From an uncultured Collinsella sp. (GTDB lineage Bacteria; Actinomycetota; Coriobacteriia; Coriobacteriales; Coriobacteriaceae), in contig UQNB01000064.1 in NCBI GenBank assembly GCA_900542235.1, positions 1 to 11,192 of the forward strand: a stretch of 11,192 nucleotides of DNA. Reading direction: 5' to 3'. Both the position numbers and the translations under genes were made by a program. Within the stretch, counting starts at the first letter, position 1, and each line of letters starts with the position of its first letter. This document shows, piece after piece, positions 5,045 to 11,192 of the stretch. Under the pieces are notes generated by a model. That model saw only the letters and a program-made list of their open reading frames with translations, was not told the origin of the DNA and did not search any database.

Positions 5045-6487
5045 ATGTTTAATCAAAAAAATAAGGTGACACGCGCGGACTATGAGCAGTGGCGTGCCGG
5101 ACAGGATGAGACGGCGGGTCGCATCGCGTCCGACCCCGATAGGCTCCTGTTCCATGTGGAGCCTGAGCTTGGCTGGCTCAACGACCCCAACGGTTTGGTT
5201 CAGATTGGTGATACGTATCACATCTATCATCAATACGATCCGTTCGATGCTGCGCATGGCGGTCCAGTGCTTTGGAACCATCTGACGACAAAGGATTTTG
5301 TGACGTACGAGAATCGCGGCCCCGCGCTGTTCCCCGATTCCGATTTGGATTCGAACGGAGCGTATTCTGGTTCTGCCTTTGTACGTGATGGCAAGATTCA
5401 CTACTTCTATACCGGCAACGTCAAGCATTTTGATCGCGATGATTACGACTACGTGTTGACGGGTCGTGAGCAAAACCAGATTCATATGGTTGCGGAGAAC
5501 CCCGACGAATTGGGCGAGAAGCGCATAGCTGTTGGACCGGTCGATTACCCCGACGATATCGGTACGCACGTGCGCGACCCCAAGATCCTTGAGCACGATG
5601 GTATCTACTACATGGTTCTGGGCGCTCGTACGAAAGACGACCGTGGCTGCGTGCTTGTCTATACCTCGCGCAATCTTGAGGACTGGAGCTATGCGACGCG
5701 CATTGAGTTGGGCGAGAAGTTTGGCTTTATGTGGGAGTGCCCCGATCTGTTTGAGCTCGATGGCGAGCTTATTCTCGTTTGCTGTCCGCAGGGTGTGCCT
5801 GCCGATGGTTGGCGTTACCGCAATCCGCATCAGTGCGTGTGGTTTCCCATCGAGGCCGATTGGGAGGCGCCGAGCTTTAAAATCGTCGGGCAGGGCATGC
5901 CCCCGATGGTCGATGCCGGTTTTGATTTCTATGCTCCGCAGTCCTTTGAGGATGCTGCAGGCCGGCGATTGATGATCGGATGGTCGGGTTGCCCCGATGC
6001 GACGGCGGAAAACCCGACGGTGGCGCGCGGGTGGCAGTGCGCGTTGACGGTGCCGCGAGAGCTGAGCATGCGCGATGGTAAGCTCTGCCAGCAGCCGGCG
6101 CACGAGATTGAGAGGATGCGCGGCGGCTGCGTTCGTGCTGTAGGCGGAGAGACAGTCGAGGAGCCGGGCCGCCTGTTTGATCTTGTGGTTTCCTGTGAGG
6201 GCGCCAAGATGGTCGAGCTCGAAATCCGCAAGGGTGTCTTTGTGCGTTATGCGGAGGGGATGCTTACCCTCGATATGGGTAATGAAGGCTATGGGCGAGA
6301 CCGGAGGTCGATTGAGCTCAGCGAGCTTCGCGACCTGCGCGTGCTTTCGGACACTACGATGGTCGAGATTTTTGCCAACGGCGGCGAGGCAGCACTTACG
6401 AGCCGTACCTATTCGCCGGCGGTTTCGGCGATGGGGTTGCATGCCGAGGGTGCGGCGTCGATGGATTTCTACCGCCTCGCGCATTAA
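5045..6487 (+). CDS. scrB: Sucrose-6-phosphate hydrolase (GH32 beta-fructofuranosidase)
   Basis: The protein has 480 residues, cytoplasmic. The classical GH32 signature is complete: GWLNDPNGL with nucleophile Asp47, HVRDPKIL with stabiliser Asp178, and MWECPDLF with acid/base Glu231. YSGSAF (107-112) is another conserved GH32 motif. The C-terminal beta-sandwich carries VEIFANGGEAALTSR, typical of this family. It would hydrolyse the sucrose-6-phosphate delivered by the PTS to glucose-6-phosphate and fructose. The ATG at 5045 has no strong ribosome binding site (only GAGAAAG at 5030-5036), and the stem-loop at 4983-5020 lies just upstream, so translation may be weaker than that of its neighbours. 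Co-transcription with the PTS gene is likely. Sucrose itself or short fructans could also be substrates. Confidence 0.92.
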   Translation: MFNQKNKVTRADYEQWRAGQDETAGRIASDPDRLLFHVEPELGWLNDPNGLVQIGDTYHIYHQYDPFDAAHGGPVLWNHLTTKDFVTYENRGPALFPDSDLDSNGAYSGSAFVRDGKIHYFYTGNVKHFDRDDYDYVLTGREQNQIHMVAENPDELGEKRIAVGPVDYPDDIGTHVRDPKILEHDGIYYMVLGARTKDDRGCVLVYTSRNLEDWSYATRIELGEKFGFMWECPDLFELDGELILVCCPQGVPADGWRYRNPHQCVWFPIEADWEAPSFKIVGQGMPPMVDAGFDFYAPQSFEDAAGRRLMIGWSGCPDATAENPTVARGWQCALTVPRELSMRDGKLCQQPAHEIERMRGGCVRAVGGETVEEPGRLFDLVVSCEGAKMVELEIRKGVFVRYAEGMLTLDMGNEGYGRDRRSIELSELRDLRVLSDTTMVEIFANGGEAALTSRTYSPAVSAMGLHAEGAASMDFYRLAH

Positions 6488-6607
6488 CCGTGCGTGGAGC
6501 ACGATTGGACTTGCCGGGCGGAATGTGTCGCAGTTGCCGCAGCGAACTACCGTTTATCGTGTATAGCTACCGTTTGCGGAGTAAGTAACACATTGTTGCA
6601 AACCGTG

Positions 6608-6613
6608 TAGAAT
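6608..6613 (+). promoter_or_regulatory. Possible -10 element for the degV leader transcript
   Basis: TAGAAT matches the -10 consensus at five of six positions. At 17 bp upstream there is only a weak -35, GTAACA (6585-6590). The same TAGAAT hexamer occurs before pflA. The 276-nt gap 6488-6763 otherwise holds a weak 5-bp hairpin just after the scrB stop (6489-6503) and the two leader stem-loops described separately. Confidence 0.35.
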
Positions 6614-6634
6614 CCTAAATAAGCACGGAGTTTT

Positions 6635-6683
6635 CCAGGGAGACGCTGTCCTTTGTTGTGTGCAAGGGGCGGCGTCTCTTTGG
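6635..6683 (+). promoter_or_regulatory. Long stem-loop in the degV leader
   Basis: Positions 6635-6655 pair with 6663-6683 over 21 uninterrupted pairs around a 7-nt loop. Sixteen pairs are Watson-Crick and five are G-U in plus-strand RNA. Because G-U pairs hold only in this RNA sense, the structure points to a functional leader RNA upstream of degV. No T-run follows, so it is not a simple terminator. I do not recognise it as a known riboswitch. Confidence 0.6.
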
Positions 6684-6688
6684 CGCTC

Positions 6689-6717
6689 TGCCGCCGTTGT
6701 GCAACAGTGCGGCGGCG
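6689..6717 (+). promoter_or_regulatory. Second GC-rich stem-loop in the degV leader
   Basis: GCCGCCG (6690-6696) pairs with CGGCGGC (6710-6716), with U-G extensions at both ends and a loop of about 11 nt. It follows directly after the 6635-6683 stem and ends 47 nt before the chosen degV start. Together they make a two-hairpin leader of unknown function. Confidence 0.45.
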
Positions 6718-6763
6718 CGTGCCATGTATTGAAAAGCCAATGTCGAGATGGGTCGTGATAATA

Positions 6764-7618
6764 ATGGGCAAGTACGTAATCGTGGTTGAGTCTGGGTCGG
6801 ATGTGACGCCGGAGCTCTGCGAGCGCTATGGCATCGTGCGCGTGCCCATGCATGTCACGATTGGCGACGAGACCGTCGAAGACGGATCGATCGACCCGCT
6901 CGAGATTTATTCACGTTGCAACGAGTTTGGCGTGATGCCCAAGACGAGTGGCTGTGCGCCGGCGGATTTTGCACATGTGTACGATCGCATCCACGCCGAG
7001 CAGCCCGATGCGACCATTCTGCATCTTGCGTATTCCGAGGTTACGACCTGCTCGCATCAGTCGTCGAAGATTGCGGCAAAGGGCCGCGATTACGTCTTCT
7101 CCATGGATACGCGCTTTGTGTCGGTGGGCCAGTCGCTTGTCGCCGTTGAGACCGCCAAGTATATCGAAGCCCATCCGGATGCCACCGTCGACGAGATTTT
7201 CGCCTTTACCAATTCGGTGATGGACCGCGTGCTGCTGGGCTTTGTTCCTACGGACCTTGCCTTCCTTAAGGCGGGTGGTCGCTTGTCCAACGTCGCGTTT
7301 CTTGGCGCCCATCTGCTCAAGATTAAGCCCTGCATTGAGGTAACGGGTGGCAAATTCGTGGCGACCAAGAAGCTCCGCGGCTCTATGCTCAAATGCGCCC
7401 GTGCCTTTATTGACCACATGGTTGCGAAGGGCGATATTGATTACTCGCATATTGGTTTGGCGTATTCAGTGGGCCTTTCCGAGGAGCTGCGCGACGATAT
7501 GGAAGTCTATGCGCACGACCTGGGCTTTAAGGACGTTACCTGGACTCAGGTCGGCGGCGTCATCTCGAGCCACTGCGGCCCGACCGCCTTTGGCGCGGTG
7601 CTTACGCTTAAGGCGTAG
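6764..7618 (+). CDS. DegV family (fatty-acid-binding) protein
   Basis: The protein has 284 residues, the usual DegV length. VIVVESGSDVTPE (5-17) is the family's N-terminal strand-loop. PKTSGCAPADF (59-69) matches the TSQPSPxxF region, DTRFVSVGQSLVAVETA (115-131) the mid-domain helix, LKAGGRLS (168-175) is highly conserved, and GGVISSHCGPTAFG (264-277) is the GxVIGxHxGPGAxG motif. DegV/FakB proteins bind a single fatty acid and, where FakA is present, present it for phosphorylation. The usual SSxxSGTYQSA segment is replaced by LAYSEVTTCSHQSS (88-101), so ligand or partner may differ. The ATG at 6764 gives the standard N-terminus but has no clear ribosome binding site. The ATG at 6740 would add eight residues and cannot be excluded. 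It has no obvious link to the sugar genes. Confidence 0.85.
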   Translation: MGKYVIVVESGSDVTPELCERYGIVRVPMHVTIGDETVEDGSIDPLEIYSRCNEFGVMPKTSGCAPADFAHVYDRIHAEQPDATILHLAYSEVTTCSHQSSKIAAKGRDYVFSMDTRFVSVGQSLVAVETAKYIEAHPDATVDEIFAFTNSVMDRVLLGFVPTDLAFLKAGGRLSNVAFLGAHLLKIKPCIEVTGGKFVATKKLRGSMLKCARAFIDHMVAKGDIDYSHIGLAYSVGLSEELRDDMEVYAHDLGFKDVTWTQVGGVISSHCGPTAFGAVLTLKA

Positions 7619-7650
7619 GGCCTGGCGTCTATCGATTTCTATTGCTTGGC

Positions 7651-7685
7651 GGCGAGCGGGTTGTGACGACCTTCCCGCCGCTTTT
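7651..7685 (+). terminator. Probable rho-independent terminator after degV
   Basis: GGCG (7651-7654) plus GCGGG (7656-7660), with A7655 bulged, pair with CCCGC (7674-7678) and CGCT (7679-7682) around a 13-nt loop. TTTT at 7682-7685 overlaps the stem end. It lies 33 nt after the degV stop. The bulge and short T-run make it moderate. Confidence 0.55.
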
Positions 7686-7747
7686 GCGTGGAGTCAAATA
7701 GGACGATCAAATTGACCGCTAAACCGTTTCGCCATCAGGCGTATGGG

Positions 7748-7753
7748 CTAGAA
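7748..7753 (+). promoter_or_regulatory. Possible -10 element for pflA
   Basis: TAGAAT at 7748-7753 lies 51 nt before the pflA ATG. The TTGACC at 7712-7717 is about 30 bp upstream, too far to be its -35. TTGACA at 7771-7776 is too close to the gene to work as a -35 for it. The call rests mainly on the hexamer and on a terminator separating pflA from degV. Confidence 0.35.
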
Positions 7754-7804
7754 TGGCTCTGGCATTTTAATTGACAAAAACCAAAGAGAGGCAAGGTTGC
7801 GGGA

Positions 7805-8623
7805 ATGGCTGAGATGACGCTTGAGGGTGTGGATGCTCATCCCGAGGACTCTGCGTATGCCCTGGGTCGCGTGCATTCGATCGAGACGATGGGAACGGTC
7901 GACGGTCCCGGCATCCGCTTTGTAGTGTTTGTTCAGGGTTGCCCCATGCGTTGTGCGTATTGTCACAATCCCGATACCTGGTCTGTTAACGGCGGCACGA
8001 TGGTGACCGTCGAGCATCTCATGGACGAGTTCCAGAGCAACCATGAGTTCTACCGTAGCGGCGGCATTACCGTTTCGGGCGGCGAACCGCTCCTGCAGCC
8101 CGAGTTTTTGGCCGACCTGTTCCGTGCAATGCACAACAACCCCGATGGCCGCGTACACACCTGCCTAGACAGCTGTGGCTATGCATTTGATCCCAAGCAT
8201 CCGGAGAAGTTCGATGCTGTTCTCAACGAGACCGATATGGTGCTGCTCGACATCAAGCATGCCGATCCGGTTGAGCATAAAAAGCTGACCGGTTGCGATC
8301 CTGCGCGCATCCTGGCGTTTGGCGATGAGCTTGCCCGTCGCAAGATTAAGGTTGTTATTCGCCACGTGGTGGTGCCGGGTATCACCGATACGGCGGAGGA
8401 ATGCGAGAAGCTCGGTCGCCTGATCGCTCCATGGCACAACGTGGTGGGTCTGGAAATGCTGCCGTATCACACGATGGGTGTCGTCAAGTACGAGCAACTG
8501 GGTATTCCCTATAAGCTTGAGGGCGTGCCTCAGATGGATACCGCGCGCATGCCCGAGCTGCGCAACGCCGTCATGACGGGTATGAAAAAGCGCCGCGCCG
8601 AACTCAAATCCGCCATCGGATAG
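7805..8623 (+). CDS. pflA: Pyruvate formate-lyase activating enzyme (radical SAM)
   Basis: The protein has 272 residues. HSIETMGTVDGPGIR (24-38) and the cluster-binding CxxxCxxC motif with Cys46, Cys50 and Cys53 (GCPMRCAYCHNPDTW) identify PFL-activase. GGITVSGGEPLLQPEF (86-101) is the SAM-contacting GGEP motif, and DIKH is conserved further on. It uses a [4Fe-4S] cluster and S-adenosylmethionine to abstract a hydrogen from the radical glycine of PFL, here presumably Gly58 of the small protein at 317-568. The ATG at 7805 is preceded by AGAGAGG (7785-7791) at a rather long spacing of 13 nt. An ATG at 7814 is an alternative. Unusually, it lies over 7 kb from pflB with the sugar cassette and degV in between, and appears to be its own transcription unit. 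Confidence 0.95.
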   Translation: MAEMTLEGVDAHPEDSAYALGRVHSIETMGTVDGPGIRFVVFVQGCPMRCAYCHNPDTWSVNGGTMVTVEHLMDEFQSNHEFYRSGGITVSGGEPLLQPEFLADLFRAMHNNPDGRVHTCLDSCGYAFDPKHPEKFDAVLNETDMVLLDIKHADPVEHKKLTGCDPARILAFGDELARRKIKVVIRHVVVPGITDTAEECEKLGRLIAPWHNVVGLEMLPYHTMGVVKYEQLGIPYKLEGVPQMDTARMPELRNAVMTGMKKRRAELKSAIG

Positions 8624-8748
8624 CAAGTCATTTTTGCCCCTTTATGATACCCGCGCTGCGCTGGTCTAGCGGCTTCGTATTGCGCGGTTGAGTCAAAATG
8701 CTGGTACCATACCGTGGATAAGCAGTTTTCATAGATTTGGGGAATGGT

Positions 8749-9489
8749 ATGGCTACCATCGCGATTATCGGTGCGCTCGAAAAAGAGATCATGCAGATTA
8801 AGGAAGAGCTGAGCGACGTTTGCGAGGCGCGGGAGGCAGGCTTGACCGTTGTGAGCGGTGAGCTCGACGGTCTGACAGTTGTCGCCACAACGGCGGGCAT
8901 GGGCACGGTGAACGCCGCCGCTGCAACACAGCACCTCATTAGCAAGTATGCTCCGCAGGCTGTTGTGTTTTCGGGCATTGCGGGCGGTTTGAACCCCAAG
9001 CTCCATATCGACGACGTGGTCATTGGCAAACGCCTACGCTATCTGGATACCGATACCGCGCTTATCGCCGAGTCCGCACCGGGGCTCGAGGAGTTTGGCT
9101 CGACACCCGCGCTGGTCGATATTGCCGTCGACGTGCTTGCTGAGCGTGGGTTTGTTGATGCTTCGACAAATGCAGCCGCTTCGAACGAGGGAGCCAAACA
9201 ATTCCTGGTCGGCACGATTGCCACGGGTAACCGCTTTGTGACGGGCACCGCCATGCGCAACGACGCTATCGAGGCGACGCATGCCGATTGTGTCGGCATG
9301 GAGGGCGCGGCAATTGCCCATGTCGCAACCAAAAATGGTGTCGATTGCCTGGTGTTGCGCGCTATCAGCGATAATTGTGACGAGGCGTACGATGCAATTT
9401 GCGACCGAGAGTTCGATCTGTTCGAGTACGCGCGTGTCGCAAGTGACATCACGCTCGATATCGTCCGCCGCATTGCTGCTGCGCAATAG
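8749..9489 (+). CDS. mtnN: 5'-methylthioadenosine/S-adenosylhomocysteine nucleosidase
   Basis: The protein has 246 residues; E. coli MtnN has 232. IAIIGALEKEI (4-14) contains the water-activating Glu13. AVVFSGIAGGLNPKLHIDDVV (71-91) is the conserved phosphorylase-fold core. VGMEGAAIAHV (182-192) holds the ribose-binding Glu185, and LRAISDNCDE (203-212) the catalytic Asp208. It cleaves adenine from methylthioadenosine, S-adenosylhomocysteine and 5'-deoxyadenosine; the last is a by-product of radical SAM enzymes such as the neighbouring PflA. The ATG at 8749 is preferred with GGGG at 8739-8742; an upstream TTG at 8737 overlaps that site. The 125-nt gap after pflA shows only a weak GC hairpin (8651-8656 with 8682-8687) and a weak TACCAT -10-like sequence. 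The yihA gene follows after 38 nt, probably in one operon. Confidence 0.93.
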   Translation: MATIAIIGALEKEIMQIKEELSDVCEAREAGLTVVSGELDGLTVVATTAGMGTVNAAAATQHLISKYAPQAVVFSGIAGGLNPKLHIDDVVIGKRLRYLDTDTALIAESAPGLEEFGSTPALVDIAVDVLAERGFVDASTNAAASNEGAKQFLVGTIATGNRFVTGTAMRNDAIEATHADCVGMEGAAIAHVATKNGVDCLVLRAISDNCDEAYDAICDREFDLFEYARVASDITLDIVRRIAAAQ

Positions 9490-9527
9490 CGCGCTCTTTT
9501 GTAAGAACCTACGACCAAGGAGTGCCC

Positions 9528-10118
9528 ATGGCCGATTCCATTAACTACCAGCTTGCCAAGTTCGTCGCCAGCTACGGCAAGGTTTCGCAGATTCCCGAGT
9601 CCACCTGCCCCGAGGTGAGCTTTGTCGGCCGCTCCAACGTGGGCAAGTCGTCGATTATGAACAAGCTCTTTGGCCGCAAGAACCTGGTCAAGGTTTCCAG
9701 TACGCCGGGCAAGACGAGCAACATCAACTTCTTTGAGGCCGACGACGTGCATTTCGTGGACCTGCCGGGTTACGGTTTCGCCCGTCGCTCCAAGGCCGAG
9801 CGCGACCGCTGGGCCGAGCTTATTGGCGATTTCTTTGACTCCGAGCGCAGCTTTAACCTGGTCGTATCGCTGGTTGACATTCGTCACGACCCCAGCAAGC
9901 TCGATCATGACATGATCGACTACCTGCAGGGCAACGAGTTCAACTTTATCGTCTGCCTCACCAAAGCCGACAAGCTCAGCCGCACCCAGCAGGCCCGCCA
10001 GGCAGCAGCCATCAAAAAGCAGCTCAACGTCCCGGCCGAAAACGTAATCATCACAAGCTCCCAGACCGGCGTGGGTATCGACGAGCTCAAGCGCCGCATT
10101 GCCGAGGCCTGTCTCTAG
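9528..10118 (+). CDS. yihA: Ribosome biogenesis GTP-binding protein YihA/YsxC (EngB)
   Basis: The protein has 196 residues, a single GTPase domain. G1 is GRSNVGKSS (34-42), the G2 threonine lies in SSTPGKTSNINFF (57-69), G3 is DLPGYG (78-83), G4 is TKAD (145-148) and G5 is SSQTG (177-181). RSNVGKSS together with STPGKT and DLPGYGFA is diagnostic of the EngB branch of TrmE-Era-like GTPases, which assist late 50S subunit assembly. The ATG at 9528 has AAGGAG at 9517-9522 at 5-nt spacing; the GTG at 9522 overlaps that site. It lies 38 nt after mtnN and faces thrB convergently across palindrome B. Confidence 0.95.
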   Translation: MADSINYQLAKFVASYGKVSQIPESTCPEVSFVGRSNVGKSSIMNKLFGRKNLVKVSSTPGKTSNINFFEADDVHFVDLPGYGFARRSKAERDRWAELIGDFFDSERSFNLVVSLVDIRHDPSKLDHDMIDYLQGNEFNFIVCLTKADKLSRTQQARQAAAIKKQLNVPAENVIITSSQTGVGIDELKRRIAEACL

Positions 10119-10194
10119 CAAGAGCTCCACACCAGCAAGAGCCCCTACCAATAAAAAGCAACTTTCAGCCCGGCGCCCCTTCAAAGCGTGGGTT

Positions 10195-10384
10195 CCTGTA
10201 GACATCCTCAGCAAGGTAAACGCAGGGATGGTCGGGGTGTTCCCCTCAAAATCATTCCGCAGCGCGAAGGCCCCTCGTCCGTAGCTCCGTAGGAGCAGGA
10301 TGAGGGGCCTTCATGCGCGAGGACGATTTTGAGGGGAACACCCCGACCATCCCGGGCAGGTGGATAGGGAAGGATGTCTACAGG
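10195..10384 (-). repeat. Large nested palindrome B at the 3' end of thrB
   Basis: The core is a perfect 29-bp inverted repeat, 10225-10253 with 10325-10353. Internal loops at 10254-10265 and 10313-10324 follow. The inner stem GAAGGCCCCTC (10266-10276) pairs with GAGGGGCCTTC (10302-10312), and a terminal mini-stem GCTCC/GGAGC lies at 10284-10296. An outer perfect 14-bp arm, CCTGTAGACATCCT (10195-10208) with its complement at 10371-10384, includes the thrB stop codon. Read on the minus strand, its internal loops match those of the palindrome at 561-753, so both elements stand in the same sense relative to the gene they follow. It fills most of the 259-nt gap between convergent yihA and thrB and may act as a bidirectional terminator. 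Confidence 0.9.
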
Positions 10385-11192
10385 TATTCGATTTGAGCGC
10401 CCTCGGTGTCGCATGTCAGAATATGCGTCTCGCACTTGGGGAACTGCTCGCGCAGCTTGACCTGCAGGAACTTGGCTACGATGGTGTCATCGGTTACGGC
10501 CATGAGGGTTGAGCCCGAACCGCTGATCCAGATGGTCTTGGCGCCTCCGTTAAGGCAGGTGTCGCGCACGGCGTTGTAGTCGGGGATGAGGCGGCGGCGA
10601 TAGGGCTCCTGGATGCGGTCGTCATTGGCGGCGGCAATCAGGTCAAGGTCGCCGGTCTCCAGGCCGCGCGTCATGCCGGCGATGCGGCCCATTTGCCATA
10701 CGGCGGTGGAGAGTGGAATCTCCTGCGGCACGACCTTGCGCGCCTCACTCGTGTGTACCTCGTAGGGCGGAATCACGGTAATAAAACGCAGGCGATCGCT
10801 CACCTCGTAGCGCAGGCACTGGGGGAGCGAATCGGTCGGCGTAAAGGAGCAGACGGCGCCGCCCAGGATAGCGGGGGCGACGTTATCGGGATGGCCCTCG
10901 ACCTCGGTGGCAATGCGGACGAGCTCGGCACGGTCGACGGTGTGGCCCGTCAGCGCGGCGGCGGCCATAATGCCGGCGACGACGCAGGTGGAGCTGGAGC
11001 CCAGACCGCGAGCGACGGGCACATCGGTTTGAATGTCGATGGCAACGGGAAAAGCCGGCTCGTCCCATGCAGCCAGTGCATCGACAAAGCTCACGTAGAC
11101 TAGGTTGTTCTCGTTTTGGAATTCCTCGGGGCAGCCCGTGATGGTGAGCTTGTCGGCGCGCTCAAAGGTGAAGTGCGAGTAGAGGCTGACGG
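10378..11192 (-). CDS. thrB: Homoserine kinase (GHMP kinase), N-terminus cut by the window end
   Basis: About 270 residues are visible, open at 11192; roughly the first 20 residues (normally the PATSANLGPGFD segment) are missing. TITGCPEEFQNENNLVY near the left end of the fragment, TDVPVARGLGSSST (the GHMP ATP-binding loop) and VEGHPDNVAPAILGG are characteristic of ThrB. WISGSGSTLMAV near the C-terminus is the third GHMP motif. It phosphorylates homoserine on the way to threonine. A GTG at 11092-11094 within the frame is not the start, because the conserved FQNENNLVY segment continues upstream of it. The last codons and stop (10378-10384) lie inside the outer arm of palindrome B. Confidence 0.93.
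   Translation of the reverse strand, partial: VSLYSHFTFERADKLTITGCPEEFQNENNLVYVSFVDALAAWDEPAFPVAIDIQTDVPVARGLGSSSTCVVAGIMAAAALTGHTVDRAELVRIATEVEGHPDNVAPAILGGAVCSFTPTDSLPQCLRYEVSDRLRFITVIPPYEVHTSEARKVVPQEIPLSTAVWQMGRIAGMTRGLETGDLDLIAAANDDRIQEPYRRRLIPDYNAVRDTCLNGGAKTIWISGSGSTLMAVTDDTIVAKFLQVKLREQFPKCETHILTCDTEGAQIEYL

Noticed and set aside
5036..6502. 488-codon minus-strand open frame opposite scrB
   Set aside because: It mirrors scrB almost exactly and has no recognisable motifs; the plus strand holds all the GH32 catalytic motifs. Long antisense frames are expected at this GC content.
6653..6763. N-terminal extension of DegV from an upstream ATG at 6653
   Set aside because: It would be encoded by the leader stem-loops, and DegV proteins normally begin just before the VIVVESGSD-type strand, matching the ATG at 6764.
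9039..10214. 391-codon minus-strand open frame across mtnN and yihA
   Set aside because: It spans two well-identified plus-strand genes and the gap between them, and shows no domain motif.
1..11192. CRISPR arrays, tRNA or rRNA genes, insertion sequences or prophage genes
   Set aside because: No regularly spaced repeats, cloverleaf-like sequences, transposase or phage motifs were found. The only repeats are the palindromes and operators described.

Overview
The window looks like a chromosomal segment of a strictly anaerobic, high-GC actinobacterium of the Coriobacteriia, most probably a Collinsella-like gut organism. This rests on codon choice, on the pyruvate formate-lyase fermentation genes and on general resemblance of the proteins. 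No rRNA or species marker is present, so the genus is an inference.

Layout, left to right. (1) 1-568: the 3' end of a pyruvate formate-lyase gene (pflB) that stops before the glycyl-radical domain, followed after 85 nt by a separate 83-codon gene that encodes exactly the missing glycyl-radical domain (Gly58 in RVSGY). The gap carries a perfect 10-bp inverted repeat wrapped around an extended -10 promoter sequence. (2) 561-753: a large nested palindrome following that gene. (3) 820-6487: a sucrose/fructoside cassette made of a ScrR-like LacI repressor, a divergent GH32 enzyme, a sucrose-type PTS EIIBC permease and a canonical GH32 sucrose-6-phosphate hydrolase. Four related operator-like sites lie at the repressor's own start and in front of the GH32-PTS operon. 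(4) 6488-7618: a DegV-family fatty-acid-binding protein with a structured leader. (5) 7805-8623: pyruvate formate-lyase activating enzyme (pflA), about 7 kb away from its substrate genes. (6) 8749-10118: mtnN and the ribosome-assembly GTPase gene yihA/ysxC, probably co-transcribed. (7) 10195-10384: a second large nested palindrome. (8) 10378-11192: homoserine kinase thrB on the minus strand, cut by the window end at its N-terminus.

How the genes fit together. Sucrose or a related fructoside is probably taken up and phosphorylated by EIIBC (EIIA must come from elsewhere), split by ScrB, and fed to glycolysis. Pyruvate is then cleaved by PFL, whose radical is installed by PflA on the separately encoded small subunit.

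The two most unusual items are the two-piece PFL and the pair of ~190-nt nested palindromes. The palindromes sit in the same sense at the 3' ends of two unrelated genes. They share internal-loop sequences while their arms differ and stay fully complementary, and their outermost arms pair across the stop codons.
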